A DNA stretch of 64,000 nt, from assembly GCA_964586595.1 (NCBI GenBank), contig CAZPHB010000013.1, positions 1 to 64,000 on the forward strand. Direction: 5' to 3'. Positions 15,625 to 25,066 of this stretch are shown here, piece by piece. The notes beneath the pieces were generated by a model, which was not told the origin of the DNA, ran no database searches, and saw only the letters and a program-made list of their open reading frames with translations. The DNA is from REEB481 sp964586595. Lineage in GTDB: Bacteria > Bacteroidota > Bacteroidia > NS11-12g > UBA955. A program made the position numbers and the translations under genes. Position 1 is the first letter of the stretch; every line of letters starts with the position of its first letter.

Positions 15625-15704
15625 AGGATGGCGAATATAAGAAAGGAGCTCGGAAGCGGCACCGCCATTCGTTGAAAAACCAACGGCACTGCCTGCCTGC
15701 GGAA

Positions 15705-15712
15705 TATCTTTG
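15705..15712 (+). promoter_or_regulatory. TAnnTTTG-like -7 box before thiL
   Basis: TATCTTTG at 15705-15712 fits the Bacteroidota -7 consensus TAnnTTTG. It ends only four bases before the ATG at 15717, which would give an almost leaderless transcript. No TTG at the expected -33 spacing was found, so this is tentative. Confidence 0.25.
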
Positions 15713-15716
15713 CGGC

Positions 15717-16763
15717 ATGAGTGAACAGGACGCGCAACAAGAACGAACCGAAATCAGCAGCCTGGGCGAATTTCGCCTCATCGATCATCTGGCGGCAGCC
15801 TTCCCGGCACCTCAATTGCCGGTACATATCGGAATTGGCGATGATGCGGCGGTTTTGGAACGCAACGACACACATTTCAGCTTGTTGAGCACCGATATGC
15901 TGCTGGAAGGTGTGCATTTCGACTTGGGCTACACGCCACTCAAACACCTGGGCTACAAAAGTGTGGTGGTGAACCTGAGTGACATATGCGCGATGAATGG
16001 CACACCCGAAGCCATTACCGTGAGCATTGGTCTGAGCAATCGCTTTTCTTTGGAAGCAGTAGAGGAATTATATGCAGGCATCCGCATGGCCTGTACCCAT
16101 TATGGTGTGCAACTGGTGGGCGGCGACACCACATCCTCAAGGCAGGGACTGATCCTGAGCATCAGCGCCACCGGCAGCGTGGCCCATGAAGATCTGGTAC
16201 TGCGCAAAGGTGCCAAACCCGGCGATATTGTTTGCGTGAGCGGCGATTTAGGGCGTGCCTTCGTTGGGCTCCAACTGCTGGAACGTGAGAAGCGCGTTTT
16301 TCTGGAACATCCCAACATGCAACCGGACCTCAGCCAGCACGCACGCATCATCGAAAAACAATTGAAACCCGAAGCACGGCTGGACATTGTGAAGGCCCTG
16401 CGCACAGCCGGTATTCGTCCGACCAGCATGATTGACATCAGCGACGGACTTTCCTCAGAACTGTTTCACCTGAGCAAGCACAGCGGATGCGGCTTCACCA
16501 TCATGGAAGAACGGCTGCCCATCAGCGAAGATGTGTTCCATCAGGCACTGGCTTTTCAAATGGATCCGACAGTCTGTGCTTTGCAGGGTGGAGAAGATTA
16601 CGAGCTGCTGTTTACCATTGCTCAGGAAGACCATAAACTGATCGAAGGCATTGAGGATGTGGTGATGATAGGTTATGCCACGGAATCCGACTTGGGATTA
16701 AACCTCATCAGCAAAAGTGGAAATCGACACGCATTGAAGGCACAAGGCTGGACGGCGTTTTAG
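15717..16763 (+). CDS. thiL: Thiamine-monophosphate kinase
   Basis: A 348-aa ATP-dependent kinase that phosphorylates thiamine monophosphate to thiamine pyrophosphate. It belongs to the PurM/ThiL fold: GIGDDAAVL near the N-terminus, STDMLLEGVHF, NLSDICAMNG, the GGDTTSS loop, the MIDISDGLSSEL motif and C-terminal GGEDYELLFT are all family hallmarks. I start it at ATG 15717 (MSEQDAQQER) rather than at the ATG 45 bases upstream, because the extra residues are not family-like. Divergent from the nucleotidyltransferase gene, with about 90 bases between starts. Confidence 0.93.
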   Translation: MSEQDAQQERTEISSLGEFRLIDHLAAAFPAPQLPVHIGIGDDAAVLERNDTHFSLLSTDMLLEGVHFDLGYTPLKHLGYKSVVVNLSDICAMNGTPEAITVSIGLSNRFSLEAVEELYAGIRMACTHYGVQLVGGDTTSSRQGLILSISATGSVAHEDLVLRKGAKPGDIVCVSGDLGRAFVGLQLLEREKRVFLEHPNMQPDLSQHARIIEKQLKPEARLDIVKALRTAGIRPTSMIDISDGLSSELFHLSKHSGCGFTIMEERLPISEDVFHQALAFQMDPTVCALQGGEDYELLFTIAQEDHKLIEGIEDVVMIGYATESDLGLNLISKSGNRHALKAQGWTAF

Positions 16764-16856
16764 TGGGAGTAGTTGGAAGTTTCTACTTGCTGGTCGCTAC
16801 CAACTAGAAATGATCAACTACCCAGTCCTACACAAATTCTTCTTACCTTAGACCCC

Positions 16857-17309
16857 ATGAGTAACCGTGCAAAAATCATCTTATACAGCTTGCTGGTCAT
16901 TGGTGTCTTTGCGATTGTGATTGTGGTTTTTAAGAGGAACAACCGCATCCTGGAGGGCGAGCGAAACAGCATGGAACAGAAGATCCGGCAGTTGAGCAGT
17001 GAACTGGATGCGCTGAGGAAATCCGAGCGGCGCTTCGTGTACAAGAGCGACAGCCTGGGCAGGGTGCTTGACCCTATGATGCAGTACGAAGCACTGATCC
17101 GGGCGAACCAACACCGCGACGAAGCATACCTGGCCATGCCCTGGCGCTACGGAGATCCAGTGATGGTGCTTCCCGACTCTGTGGCAGGCATCGTGAGCGA
17201 GGTGATTTTAGGTGGCAATCCCTGGAACTATTATGTTCGGTATAAGGTGTTGCTCAAAGGCGGTAAATCCATCGAAGCATACCCCAACCAACTCAGCGCA
17301 CCGAAATGA
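16857..17309 (+). CDS. Membrane-anchored coiled-coil protein, unknown
   Basis: A 150-aa protein with one N-terminal transmembrane segment (about 6-25, IILYSLLVIGVFAIVIVVF), then a coiled coil (about 28-62, NRILEGERNSMEQKIRQL onward) and a small beta-rich C-terminal part (DPVMVLPDSVAGIVSEVIL, YYVRYKVLLKGG). That end resembles a small SH3-like or KOW-like domain, but this is a guess. No family recognised. I start at ATG 16857; an earlier ATG at 16773 would put an unlikely extension before the membrane helix. Its stop overlaps the start of the next gene (ATGA). Confidence 0.65.
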   Translation: MSNRAKIILYSLLVIGVFAIVIVVFKRNNRILEGERNSMEQKIRQLSSELDALRKSERRFVYKSDSLGRVLDPMMQYEALIRANQHRDEAYLAMPWRYGDPVMVLPDSVAGIVSEVILGGNPWNYYVRYKVLLKGGKSIEAYPNQLSAPK

Positions 17310-17935
17310 AACCCATCTTCCGATTCTTCAGCAGCCTGGTGCTGCTCACTGGCTTTTCCAGCTTCATGCTATCCGCGCAGGATGAAGAAACATATGCGTT
17401 TCAGAAAGGGAATCTGTACCTCAGCGTTGGCGCCGGTGTTCCCAATCAGAACAGCCTCATCCTCAAACCCATCCTGAACGAGCAGGATTTCAGCTATCAG
17501 GGCCGTGGGCCGTTTCACTTCAAGGCCGAATACGCCCTGCTGAAAAACCTTGGCATTGGCATCAGCGTAAACCGGGTGGCCTTTGATGCGCGGTTCAGGG
17601 TAAACAATCCGCAGCTGGCGCAGTACTTCGATTACAGGCTGCGTTATGCAAGCAGCAGTTTCCTGTTGCGCCTGAACGGACAGGTACCTCTTGGAAGAAC
17701 CACCAGCATCTACGGAGGTGCAGGCATTGGATTCAAAACCGGAAGACCGAAACTGGAAAGTGAAGACCCCATGATGAAGGACTTTTCGTTCCCGTTTATG
17801 TTTCCCGTGGGATTGGAACTTACGGCAGGATTTCGCTGGATGCCCATGCCCTACCTCGGGCTCTATGTAGAAACAGGGATGGCCAAAAGCTTCATCCAAA
17901 CCGGATTGAGTTTCAGCGTGGTTCCCAAACCCTGA
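17306..17935 (+). CDS. Outer-membrane beta-barrel protein, unknown
   Basis: A 209-aa protein with a signal peptide (MKPIFRFFSSLVLLTGFSSF, cleaved near LSAQ) and alternating hydrophobic strands with many aromatic residues (NLYLSVGAGVP, IYGGAGIGFKTG, YLGLYVETGMA) up to FSVVP at the end. This is the pattern of the small porin-like barrels common in Bacteroidota. It is translationally coupled to the coiled-coil protein upstream, so the two may work together at the envelope. It converges on the T9SS-sorted gene with three bases between stops. Confidence 0.7.
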   Translation: MKPIFRFFSSLVLLTGFSSFMLSAQDEETYAFQKGNLYLSVGAGVPNQNSLILKPILNEQDFSYQGRGPFHFKAEYALLKNLGIGISVNRVAFDARFRVNNPQLAQYFDYRLRYASSSFLLRLNGQVPLGRTTSIYGGAGIGFKTGRPKLESEDPMMKDFSFPFMFPVGLELTAGFRWMPMPYLGLYVETGMAKSFIQTGLSFSVVPKP

Positions 17936-17938
17936 ACG

Positions 17939-20419
17939 CTACAGTTTTATACAAATTCCTGTGCAGCACCTTTCTCGGTTGCTCAGGCTGTACACATACA
18001 TTCCCGCAGGAAGTTCCGATACATCCAGCTGCTGCTGATCGCTAACATCCCACGACCGGAACAGCCTGCCGCTCAGGTCGTGCAGCTCAAGCTGAGCTGT
18101 TTCTGTTCCCGGGCAACGCACCCTCATGTGGTTGCCCATGGGATTTGGGAAGATGTTCCATGCCTGGAGCGCATCGGGCGCTGAGATTCCGCTGATTTCG
18201 CGGTCGTTGTTGTCGGGCGGCGTTGAAGCCACAAGCCTGGCCACCGCCAGGTAATGGTATCCTGCAGTTCGGGCGGTTCCAAGTGTTCCGGCGCTGCTGA
18301 GCCATCCGTTGCTGACGCCTGCATCAGATGTACGCATCCAACACTGTTGCAGGCTGTCCCAGCGCGCCATGCGCGCCATTCCGCCTTCAAAAGGAACAGC
18401 TGTTTCGCCGAGGTGGTAACGGGTGCTGCTGTGTTCGTAATTGTTGTTCAGGAACCAGTAACCTGAAGTTGCCAGGGTATCCAGGGAAAAGCTGCGGCAG
18501 TTTCCCCGGGGCGCGGATGTTGGATTGCTTCGGTAGTATTCTGCGATCCAGGTGCGTGCAGTTCCTACAGTTGCCGGATGGGTGATGCGCAGCGGACGGT
18601 ACACGCTGTCCTTGCCGATGGGGAACAAAATGTTCAGGTTGTCGCTGCCGGAGTTCAGCAGCATGAGGCGGCCATGCAGGAAGGATGTTGCGCTGCCGCC
18701 CGACAGGAGGCCTGAAGCGGTTTGTAACATCTTTGCGCTGTGCAGGATGCCACCTTTGAATTCCAGCCGGGATAAAGGCGCTGCGCTGTCCAGCAGGCTT
18801 ACCGTGCCGTTGCTTTTTTGCAGGATGATGCCACGGGCCAATTCACCCGGCAAGGGATTGCGCACCGACTGATTTCGGGAGCCGATGAAGCAAAGTGGAG
18901 CTCCGGTTGGATTGCTGCCTGTGGTTCTGAACGAGGTGTAATCGCCTTCCAGGAACAGCATGCCTCCGCGCAGGGTTCCGTTGGAGCTGCTGGTAGTTGC
19001 GGAAGAAAGCACGAGGTTTCCGGCAATATGCGCCTGGCCGTCGCTGAGGTTCAGGCTGCTGGTTCGGGCGGCCATATCCAAGTGGTGGAAGCGCAGGGTT
19101 TTGCCATTGGAGAAACAAATTCCGGCAGCCTGAAGCCGAAAGGTTCCATGGTTCATTTGCCAACCGGCTGAATCGAGTACTTCCCAGGTGCCGGAAAAGT
19201 TCAGGGTATCGCCATCGGGTGCGCACAAGGCGCCCTGAGCTCCCACAAAAAGGCCAACGGTGGATTTGTTGGAAGTTCCACTGACTACGCGGATGACGGC
19301 GCCGACGGAATCTTCAAACACCAGGCGGCCGCGTTCAATACGCAGGCGTTCGTACACCGTTCCTGAAGGAGTTCCGATTATTTGCTGGCCGCGCAGCTGC
19401 ACTTCATCGGAGGCAGAAGCTTTGTGGATGATCAGGCGATGACGTCCATTGATGCCGTTTGATTGTCGCTGCAGGAAGCAGGAGTTTCCCTTGCCTGTAA
19501 ATGCCAGGGTGATGGGCGCGGTGCTTCCGGTACCCGGATGAAACCCAAAAGTTCCGGAATTGTCGCCCATGCCGGGGGCAAATTCGAGCGTATCGCGCAC
19601 CATCAGCACATCATCGGCGGACCAGACGCTGCTGCCCTGGTCTTTGAACGCAACCTCGTGGAAGGTCATGCGGCGCAAGGCCAGCATCGTGTCCTTGGAC
19701 AGTGAGAAGGCGCTGCCCGGCTGTGTTGCCGTGGGGCCGGTTTTGCAGAATTCGATGATGTATGCGGTGAATGGTTTGTTGTAGAGGTTCAGGTTGAGCG
19801 GGGCTGCACCGCCAAAGCGCAGGATTCCGTCTTTATGGGCATAGGCGGAAATGGGGTCTTTACTGAAATTTCCATTGATGGTCACCAGGCCCTGAATGCC
19901 ATCGGGCGCCGTAAATGAAGCATAGCGTTGCATGTTGAGGTTCAGGGTGCTCAGTTGCCGCCCTGCACGCACCGACAGCTTGCCGGACCCAAGGCTCATG
20001 GTTCCCGAACATTCGGTATTGGCCAAGGCGCAGTAGCCATTGAAATTCAGGGTAAGGTCTGTGATGGACAACAAGCCTGCCTGTGCATCACACACAAACA
20101 TGGCTCCGCTGATGCGCAGGTGCGCGGCTGTAAGTGTAGCGCCCTGCTCCAGCAACAGCCGGCCTGCACCGTTTTTCATGGTGATGTTGCCACTTTGCGC
20201 AGCGGCGGTAATGCGACAGGTTTTGGTGGATACGGTTCGGTCAAAAACCACCTGGTCGTTGCAGTCGGGCACTGAATCGGTGGACCAGTTTTGGGGATTG
20301 TGCCAGCGTTCATCCGAGCCGCCGCCGTCCCAGGTGAGGATGCGCGCTGTTCCGCATTGACCGTATAATCCCTGGAGCAGCCAGAGCTGAAGCATTCCTA
20401 AAACTAAAACATGTTTCAT
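17939..20419 (-). CDS. Large secreted protein with T9SS sorting domain
   Basis: An 826-aa secreted protein. The signal peptide begins MKHVLVLGMLQLWLLQGLYG; I place the start at 20419, before it. The body starts with a G8-like stretch (ILTWDGGGSDERWHNPQNWS) seen at the front of many Bacteroidota surface proteins, then a long run of beta-strands with parallel beta-helix character and no enzymatic motif. The last ~75 residues are a type A sorting domain (WNIFPNPMGNHMRV, then LELHDLSGRLFRSW and LPAGMYVYSL), which directs export and surface attachment by type IX secretion. Probably an adhesin-like or structural surface protein; the true role is unknown. Confidence 0.8.
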   Translation of the reverse strand: MKHVLVLGMLQLWLLQGLYGQCGTARILTWDGGGSDERWHNPQNWSTDSVPDCNDQVVFDRTVSTKTCRITAAAQSGNITMKNGAGRLLLEQGATLTAAHLRISGAMFVCDAQAGLLSITDLTLNFNGYCALANTECSGTMSLGSGKLSVRAGRQLSTLNLNMQRYASFTAPDGIQGLVTINGNFSKDPISAYAHKDGILRFGGAAPLNLNLYNKPFTAYIIEFCKTGPTATQPGSAFSLSKDTMLALRRMTFHEVAFKDQGSSVWSADDVLMVRDTLEFAPGMGDNSGTFGFHPGTGSTAPITLAFTGKGNSCFLQRQSNGINGRHRLIIHKASASDEVQLRGQQIIGTPSGTVYERLRIERGRLVFEDSVGAVIRVVSGTSNKSTVGLFVGAQGALCAPDGDTLNFSGTWEVLDSAGWQMNHGTFRLQAAGICFSNGKTLRFHHLDMAARTSSLNLSDGQAHIAGNLVLSSATTSSSNGTLRGGMLFLEGDYTSFRTTGSNPTGAPLCFIGSRNQSVRNPLPGELARGIILQKSNGTVSLLDSAAPLSRLEFKGGILHSAKMLQTASGLLSGGSATSFLHGRLMLLNSGSDNLNILFPIGKDSVYRPLRITHPATVGTARTWIAEYYRSNPTSAPRGNCRSFSLDTLATSGYWFLNNNYEHSSTRYHLGETAVPFEGGMARMARWDSLQQCWMRTSDAGVSNGWLSSAGTLGTARTAGYHYLAVARLVASTPPDNNDREISGISAPDALQAWNIFPNPMGNHMRVRCPGTETAQLELHDLSGRLFRSWDVSDQQQLDVSELPAGMYVYSLSNRERCCTGICIKL

Positions 20420-20470
20420 AAGTCGTGGTGGTTGATGCCACAAGACTAAAACAGGAGGCGGCCCGGTAGG

Positions 20471-20515
20471 CGTTTACAAAAGGGTACAAACGTTTACAAG
20501 TGTTTGTAGGCGTTT
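20471..20515. repeat. Repeated CGTTTACAA motif before the T9SS gene
   Basis: CGTTTACAA occurs at 20471-20479 and again at 20491-20499, exactly 20 bases (two helical turns) apart, with TGTTTGTA following at 20501. This lies 52-96 bases before the start of the T9SS-sorted gene. Such spacing is usual for a dimeric regulator on one DNA face. A related word occurs before the secreted-protein operon at 29662. Confidence 0.3.
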
Positions 20516-20613
20516 GGCCGTGGGGGATTTGGGCAGATGTTTGGTTGTGGGTTGCGTGAGGGATTGCCGTGGAAAGCCCGCAGCGCAGCGAGGACTTGCA
20601 ACATAAAGCCCGA

Positions 20614-20631
20614 CCCCGTCCGGAGGCGGGG
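20614..20631 (-). terminator. GC-rich hairpin after miaB
   Basis: CCCCG at 20614-20618 pairs with CGGGG at 20627-20631 around TCCGGAGG. It lies 22 bases downstream of the miaB stop on the minus strand. The surrounding bases (GCGCAGCGAGGACTTGCAAC) look like a dispersed GC-rich repeat, so it may be an element that happens to serve as a terminator. Confidence 0.35.
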
Positions 20632-20652
20632 GCACGCCCAAACAATCAATTT

Positions 20653-22074
20653 TCAGGAAAAGGACGCGTATCCGAGGGCGGTGCCGATGAGTGTGGTGGT
20701 TGTGGCCTGGCTGATGCGCACGCGCACCAGGTCGCCGGGCTTGTAGTGTTCTTTGGGGAAGACGGTCACCACATGCTGGTCGTTTTTGCCCATCCAGTCC
20801 TGGTCGCTGCGTTTGGAGCGTGCTTCTACGAGCACGACAACTTCTTTGCCGATGTACTCCTGATTTTTTTCTTTGCTGATGCGGTTTTGCAGGGCAATGA
20901 TTTCCTGGAGGCGGCGCAGTTTCACGTCTTCGGGCACATCGTCGGGGTATTTACGCGCGGCGAGGGTTCCGGGGCGTTCGCTGTACTGATACATGTAGGA
21001 GAAGTCGAAGCGGGACCATTCCATGAGGCTGAGTGTGTCCTGGTGTTCGGCTTCTGTTTCGCTGCAAAACCCGGAGATGATGTCGCAGGAGATGCCGCAG
21101 TCGGGCAGGATGTTGCGGATCATCTGCACCTTTTCCATGTACCATTCGCGGGAATAGTTGCGGTTCATGAGTTCCAGGATTCGGGTATTTCCGCTTTGGG
21201 CGGGCAGGTGGATGTATTTGCACACGTTTGGATGGGCGGCCATCACGCGGACTACCTTTTCGGTGATGTCTTTGGGGTGGCTGGTGCTGTAGCGGATGCG
21301 GACTTCGGGAACGGCGCGGGCGGTCATTTCCAACAGGTCGGCAAAATCGACGGAGGAAGCCTGTTCTTCGGGTGTGAGCTGTTTGAATTCTTTCTTGGGA
21401 CCTCCGCCGAACCACAGGTAGCTGTCCACGTTCTGGCCGAGCAGGGTGATTTCGCGGAAGCCCTGATCGCGGAGCTCTACGGCTTCTGCCACGATGGATT
21501 CGGGCGCGCGGCTGCGCTCGCGGCCTCGGGTGAAGGGCACCACGCAGAAGGAGCACATGTTGTCGCAGCCCCGCATGATGCTGATGAAGGCGCTCACGCC
21601 GTTGCTGTTGAGGCGGGTTGGCGCAATGTCGGCATAGGTTTCTTCGAGGCTCAACAGCACGTTGATGCTGCGTTTGCCATCTTCCACATCGGCGATGAGC
21701 TGGGGCAGTTCGCGGTAGGCATCGGGACCGGCCACCACATCCACCAGTTTTTCTTCGTCGAGCAGTTTTTCTTTGAGGCGTTCGGCCATGCAGCCAAGCA
21801 CGCCGATGATCAGGTCGCCATTTTTCTTTTTGTTGCCGCGCAGGTGTTTGAGGCGTTCGCGGATGCGCTGTTCGGCGTTGTCGCGGATGGCGCAGGTATT
21901 CAGCAGGATTACATCCGCTTCGGCTTCATCGGTGGTAGCGTGAAAGCCCTGCTCGTGTAAGATGGAAGCCACGATTTCGCTGTCGCTGAAATTCATGGCA
22001 CAACCATAGCTTTCGATGTACAACTTGCGTTGCCCGGTAGTACTTTCTGTTTCGTTGAGCGTTGCGGTTTCCAT
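20653..22074 (-). CDS. miaB: tRNA methylthiotransferase MiaB
   Basis: A 473-aa radical-SAM enzyme that adds a methylthio group to i6A37 in tRNAs reading UNN codons. The order of domains is standard: N-terminal UPF0004 domain (KLYIESYGCAMN, later LLNTCAIRDNAE and GVLGCMAER, giving the three cysteines of the second cluster), the radical-SAM motif CDNMCSFC with GRERSR, and a C-terminal TRAM domain (EVVVLVEARSKR onward). Length and motifs are complete. A TATCTTTG box lies on the minus strand at 22093-22086, near the start. Confidence 0.95.
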   Translation of the reverse strand: METATLNETESTTGQRKLYIESYGCAMNFSDSEIVASILHEQGFHATTDEAEADVILLNTCAIRDNAEQRIRERLKHLRGNKKKNGDLIIGVLGCMAERLKEKLLDEEKLVDVVAGPDAYRELPQLIADVEDGKRSINVLLSLEETYADIAPTRLNSNGVSAFISIMRGCDNMCSFCVVPFTRGRERSRAPESIVAEAVELRDQGFREITLLGQNVDSYLWFGGGPKKEFKQLTPEEQASSVDFADLLEMTARAVPEVRIRYSTSHPKDITEKVVRVMAAHPNVCKYIHLPAQSGNTRILELMNRNYSREWYMEKVQMIRNILPDCGISCDIISGFCSETEAEHQDTLSLMEWSRFDFSYMYQYSERPGTLAARKYPDDVPEDVKLRRLQEIIALQNRISKEKNQEYIGKEVVVLVEARSKRSDQDWMGKNDQHVVTVFPKEHYKPGDLVRVRISQATTTTLIGTALGYASFS

Positions 22075-22085
22075 GTGTAATTTGG

Positions 22086-22093
22086 CAAAGATA
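22086..22093 (-). promoter_or_regulatory. TAnnTTTG-like -7 box before miaB
   Basis: The minus strand reads TATCTTTG, 12 bases before the miaB ATG, matching the Bacteroidota -7 consensus. No clear TTG was found at the usual -33 distance, so confidence is limited. Confidence 0.3.
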
Positions 22094-22129
22094 AGTCCCT
22101 CATTTTTTCACCGCGCTGCATAATATTGC

Positions 22130-22215
22130 CTTTTCAACGTTTCCTAGCCATGCGTTTTTTTCACCTCATTCAGCAACAACTGCTGTCTTTTCAGCGTTTG
22201 GTAGCCATGCGTTTT
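22130..22215 (+). repeat. In-frame tandem duplication at a gene start
   Basis: The 29 bases at 22130-22158 recur at 22187-22215 with three mismatches, an offset of 57 bases or 19 codons. Each copy contains an ATG (22150 and 22207) in the same reading frame, so the peptide FQRFLAMRF is followed by FQRLVAMRF. The second ATG begins a normal signal peptide, which makes it the likely start. Confidence 0.65.
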
Positions 22216-23331
22216 CTAACCATACTATATATCGCCTGCTGCCTTCCCCTGATGCTCGGGGCGCAGCCTCGGTATTATCGCATGAACGAACTTGCAGAAC
22301 CGTCGGGCATGTTTCTGTATAACGGCTACCAGCAATTGGGCATGGACCGCAACGCTGACAGTTTGTTTGCCGCCAGAGGCATCAAACAGGCCCTTGTTAC
22401 CGGCAATACCGTGCAGATTTCTGACCCGACGAAAAGGCGGAGTTCGGACAGCATGTTTTATTTGTTTGGACCTGACGGGCTGATACAGGAACATGTGTAT
22501 TACACTGCGGGAAAGAATGGAATCATGAAGTTGAAGTTCCGGCGCAGTTATAGCTGGACTGAAGGCAAGATGCTCCAATCGATGCGTTGGAAATTTGGGA
22601 AAGATGCCGAGCAAATGACGCAATACTACCGCAATGCCGCCGGCAAGACCGAACGCGTAGAAACCTCAGTTGCCGGCAAAGATGGCCTGCGTTTTCAAAC
22701 CCTTTACCGCTACCACGATTCCGGTATGCTCAGCGGAAAGGTCAGCTATAAAAAAGGAAAGGAAATGAGCCGTTGGGAATATGATTACCATCCGGACCGG
22801 AGCATGAGCGAAAGTCGTTATTACCGAAAGGGGAAACTGGCGCAGGTGCAGCGTTTCGAATGCAATCCGCGCGGGAGTGCCGTTTCCAAAAAGACTGCCC
22901 TGGTATGTCACAAAAAGGAGGTATTACCTGATGGCCGGAGGCTGGAAGTCTGGAATTCGGATCAGCCCGGAAACACTACAAAGTATGTGTATTGCTATGA
23001 TGCCCAGAACAGGATTTTGTTCATGGAAAACTGGAACGAAAAGCCTGAACCATATTATGTTTCCACCTTCCGTTATGAGGGCGATACCATTTTTGAACGG
23101 CAGGTGAACCGTTGGGATGTTTATCGCGGAAGGGACAGCATCGTCACCTTGTACACAAGGTTGCTTTCGGGAAAAAATACGGTAGCCACCCAAACGATTC
23201 AGTATAAAAAAGGCAAGGCGGAACAAACGGCTGCGTCGTTGTGCACTTTTGAAATGGGTTTGCCGCTGCGCAGGGAAGATGAATTTTCAGGGAAGCGGGA
23301 GCTTCAAATCCGGCACTACCGATTCTACTGA
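22207..23331 (+). CDS. Secreted protein with YD/MORN-like repeats, unknown
   Basis: A 374-aa protein with a signal peptide (MRFLTILYIACCLPLMLGAQ). The mature part is a series of short beta-hairpins such as FGPDGLIQEHVYYTAGKNG, YHDSGMLSGKVSYKKGKE and YYRKGKLAQVQRF, the pattern of MORN-like or toxin-free YD-type repeats frequent in Bacteroidota secreted proteins. No enzymatic motif. Start set at 22207, the second of two duplicated ATGs, because the signal peptide follows it directly. About 40 bases separate it from the next gene, which also encodes an exported protein, so the two may be co-transcribed. Confidence 0.65.
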   Translation: MRFLTILYIACCLPLMLGAQPRYYRMNELAEPSGMFLYNGYQQLGMDRNADSLFAARGIKQALVTGNTVQISDPTKRRSSDSMFYLFGPDGLIQEHVYYTAGKNGIMKLKFRRSYSWTEGKMLQSMRWKFGKDAEQMTQYYRNAAGKTERVETSVAGKDGLRFQTLYRYHDSGMLSGKVSYKKGKEMSRWEYDYHPDRSMSESRYYRKGKLAQVQRFECNPRGSAVSKKTALVCHKKEVLPDGRRLEVWNSDQPGNTTKYVYCYDAQNRILFMENWNEKPEPYYVSTFRYEGDTIFERQVNRWDVYRGRDSIVTLYTRLLSGKNTVATQTIQYKKGKAEQTAASLCTFEMGLPLRREDEFSGKRELQIRHYRFY

Positions 23332-23374
23332 AAACCAAATTCCGGCGGCAAATGCTTTACTTCGCAGTCTCTGC

Positions 23375-25066
23375 ATGAAACGGATTACGTTTATCCTTGC
23401 CGCCCTGAGCCTTAGCACGTCGCTGGCGGCCCAAAAGAATACTTCAGGAAGTAAAGATGACAAGGGTGTGCTGAGCGGAAATTTGCTGGTCAATCAGCAG
23501 ATGTACGACCGCGATGATTCCATTGGCGCGAGCACACAGGTGTACAGAACGACCAAAAGCAGCGCGGAAGCCTGGCTGTATCTGAATTACAAGGTTCGGG
23601 GTTACAGTTTTTCCATGCGTTACGATTTGTTCAACAATTCGCCCTTGTTAAATCCGCAGGGAACTTATACCCAGAATGGCATTGGTTATTGGCAGGTTGC
23701 CAAGGACATAGACAAGCTGAACATCACGGCGGGTTATTTTTACGATCAGTTTGGGAGCGGCATCATTTACCGCAGCTACGAGGTTCGACCATTAGGTCTG
23801 GACTTTGCCACGCAGGGCCTGCGCCTGCAGTACAACTTCAGCAAAAAGACGGTTCTCAAGGCGTTCACCGGCATGCCCAAGGGCGATATTGGCAACAGAT
23901 TCGGGGTCAATCCACAGGTGATGAAAGGCGCCAATCTGGAACACCGGGCCGATCTTGGAAACTTGGGGAATCTGGATTTAGGTGCTTCGTTTCTGAACCG
24001 CACCCTGGACCGTGAAAGCATGAATCTGATTGTAGAGAACATTCGTTCTTACCCTATTGATGTGCAATTCATTCCGAAATACAACGTGTACGCCTGGAAT
24101 GCTTATGGCAACTGGTCGGTGGGCAACCTCTCGTTGGGCGTGGAATACAACCACAAGAGTGCGGAAGCCATCAGGAATCAGCGCGGAGATTTAGAAAACA
24201 GAAATGGCAGGGTATTGTTGGTGAATGCTGCCTATTCAGCAGCCGGATTTGGCAAGAACGGAGGCGGCAGCATGGGCTTCAACGCGCAATACCGTCACGT
24301 AGATCATTATTCCCTGCGCTACCAGCCCTTCCTGAATGTGCAACAGCCGCTGTACGGGTTCATCACCTACCTTCCCTCATTGACCCGCCAGAATGCGTAT
24401 CGCTTACTTGCGAGGTATCAGGCGCCCACACAGGACCTTGGGGAGAACGGGGTTCAGGCAGAATGGGTGATTACGCCCAAGTTTGGCACCAACTTCAACC
24501 TGAACTATTCAGATGTACGCAGCCTGAAAAGCAATGGTGTAGATGGCAAAGTGCTGCAGCTGTACCGGGAATTCTATGCTGAATGGCAACAGAGGTGGGG
24601 CGCGAAGAAAAAGATACAGACCAAGCTGGGCCTTCAAAGGGTGTATTACAACCAGGCGCGTTACGAGCAGGAACCGGAATACGAACCGGTAAACACCTTA
24701 ACACCCTTCGGAGAACTGAGCATCAAACTACCCAAAAAGCGCAGCATGCGTTTGGAGCTCCAATATCTGGAAACAACAAAGGACCAGGGTTCTTTTCTGA
24801 ATGCGATGCTGGAATTCAATGTTTCGCCGTATTGGAATATTTCTGCCGGCGACATGATCAATACCAAGCCGCACCGGTATGCCAACATGATCATTGCCGA
24901 CAAGGTCATCCACTACCCTACCTTCTTCACCAGTTATACTGCGAAGAATTCAGTGTTTACCCTGGCGTATTTGAAGCAACAGGCCGGTGTAAACTGTTCC
25001 GGAGGTATTTGTCGCGTGGAACCGGCGTTCAGCGGGTTCAGGTTTACGGTGAGTACGAATTTTTAA
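23375..25066 (+). CDS. Outer-membrane protein (DUF6029-like)
   Basis: A 563-aa protein with a signal peptide (MKRITFILAALSLSTSLAAQ) followed by many amphipathic strands with aromatic residues at strand ends, ending FSGFRFTVSTNF. This is a typical barrel terminus with the final phenylalanine. Stretches such as GQFGSGIIYRSYEVRPLG-like YDQFGSGIIYRSYEVR are what I associate with the DUF6029 family of Bacteroidota, an assignment from memory. Function unknown. I start at ATG 23375; the longer frame begins inside the preceding gene. Confidence 0.65.
   Translation: MKRITFILAALSLSTSLAAQKNTSGSKDDKGVLSGNLLVNQQMYDRDDSIGASTQVYRTTKSSAEAWLYLNYKVRGYSFSMRYDLFNNSPLLNPQGTYTQNGIGYWQVAKDIDKLNITAGYFYDQFGSGIIYRSYEVRPLGLDFATQGLRLQYNFSKKTVLKAFTGMPKGDIGNRFGVNPQVMKGANLEHRADLGNLGNLDLGASFLNRTLDRESMNLIVENIRSYPIDVQFIPKYNVYAWNAYGNWSVGNLSLGVEYNHKSAEAIRNQRGDLENRNGRVLLVNAAYSAAGFGKNGGGSMGFNAQYRHVDHYSLRYQPFLNVQQPLYGFITYLPSLTRQNAYRLLARYQAPTQDLGENGVQAEWVITPKFGTNFNLNYSDVRSLKSNGVDGKVLQLYREFYAEWQQRWGAKKKIQTKLGLQRVYYNQARYEQEPEYEPVNTLTPFGELSIKLPKKRSMRLELQYLETTKDQGSFLNAMLEFNVSPYWNISAGDMINTKPHRYANMIIADKVIHYPTFFTSYTAKNSVFTLAYLKQQAGVNCSGGICRVEPAFSGFRFTVSTNF

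Noticed and set aside
20569..21960. 463-codon open frame antisense to miaB
   Set aside because: It is a shadow of the GC-rich third positions of miaB, which has all its family motifs on the other strand.
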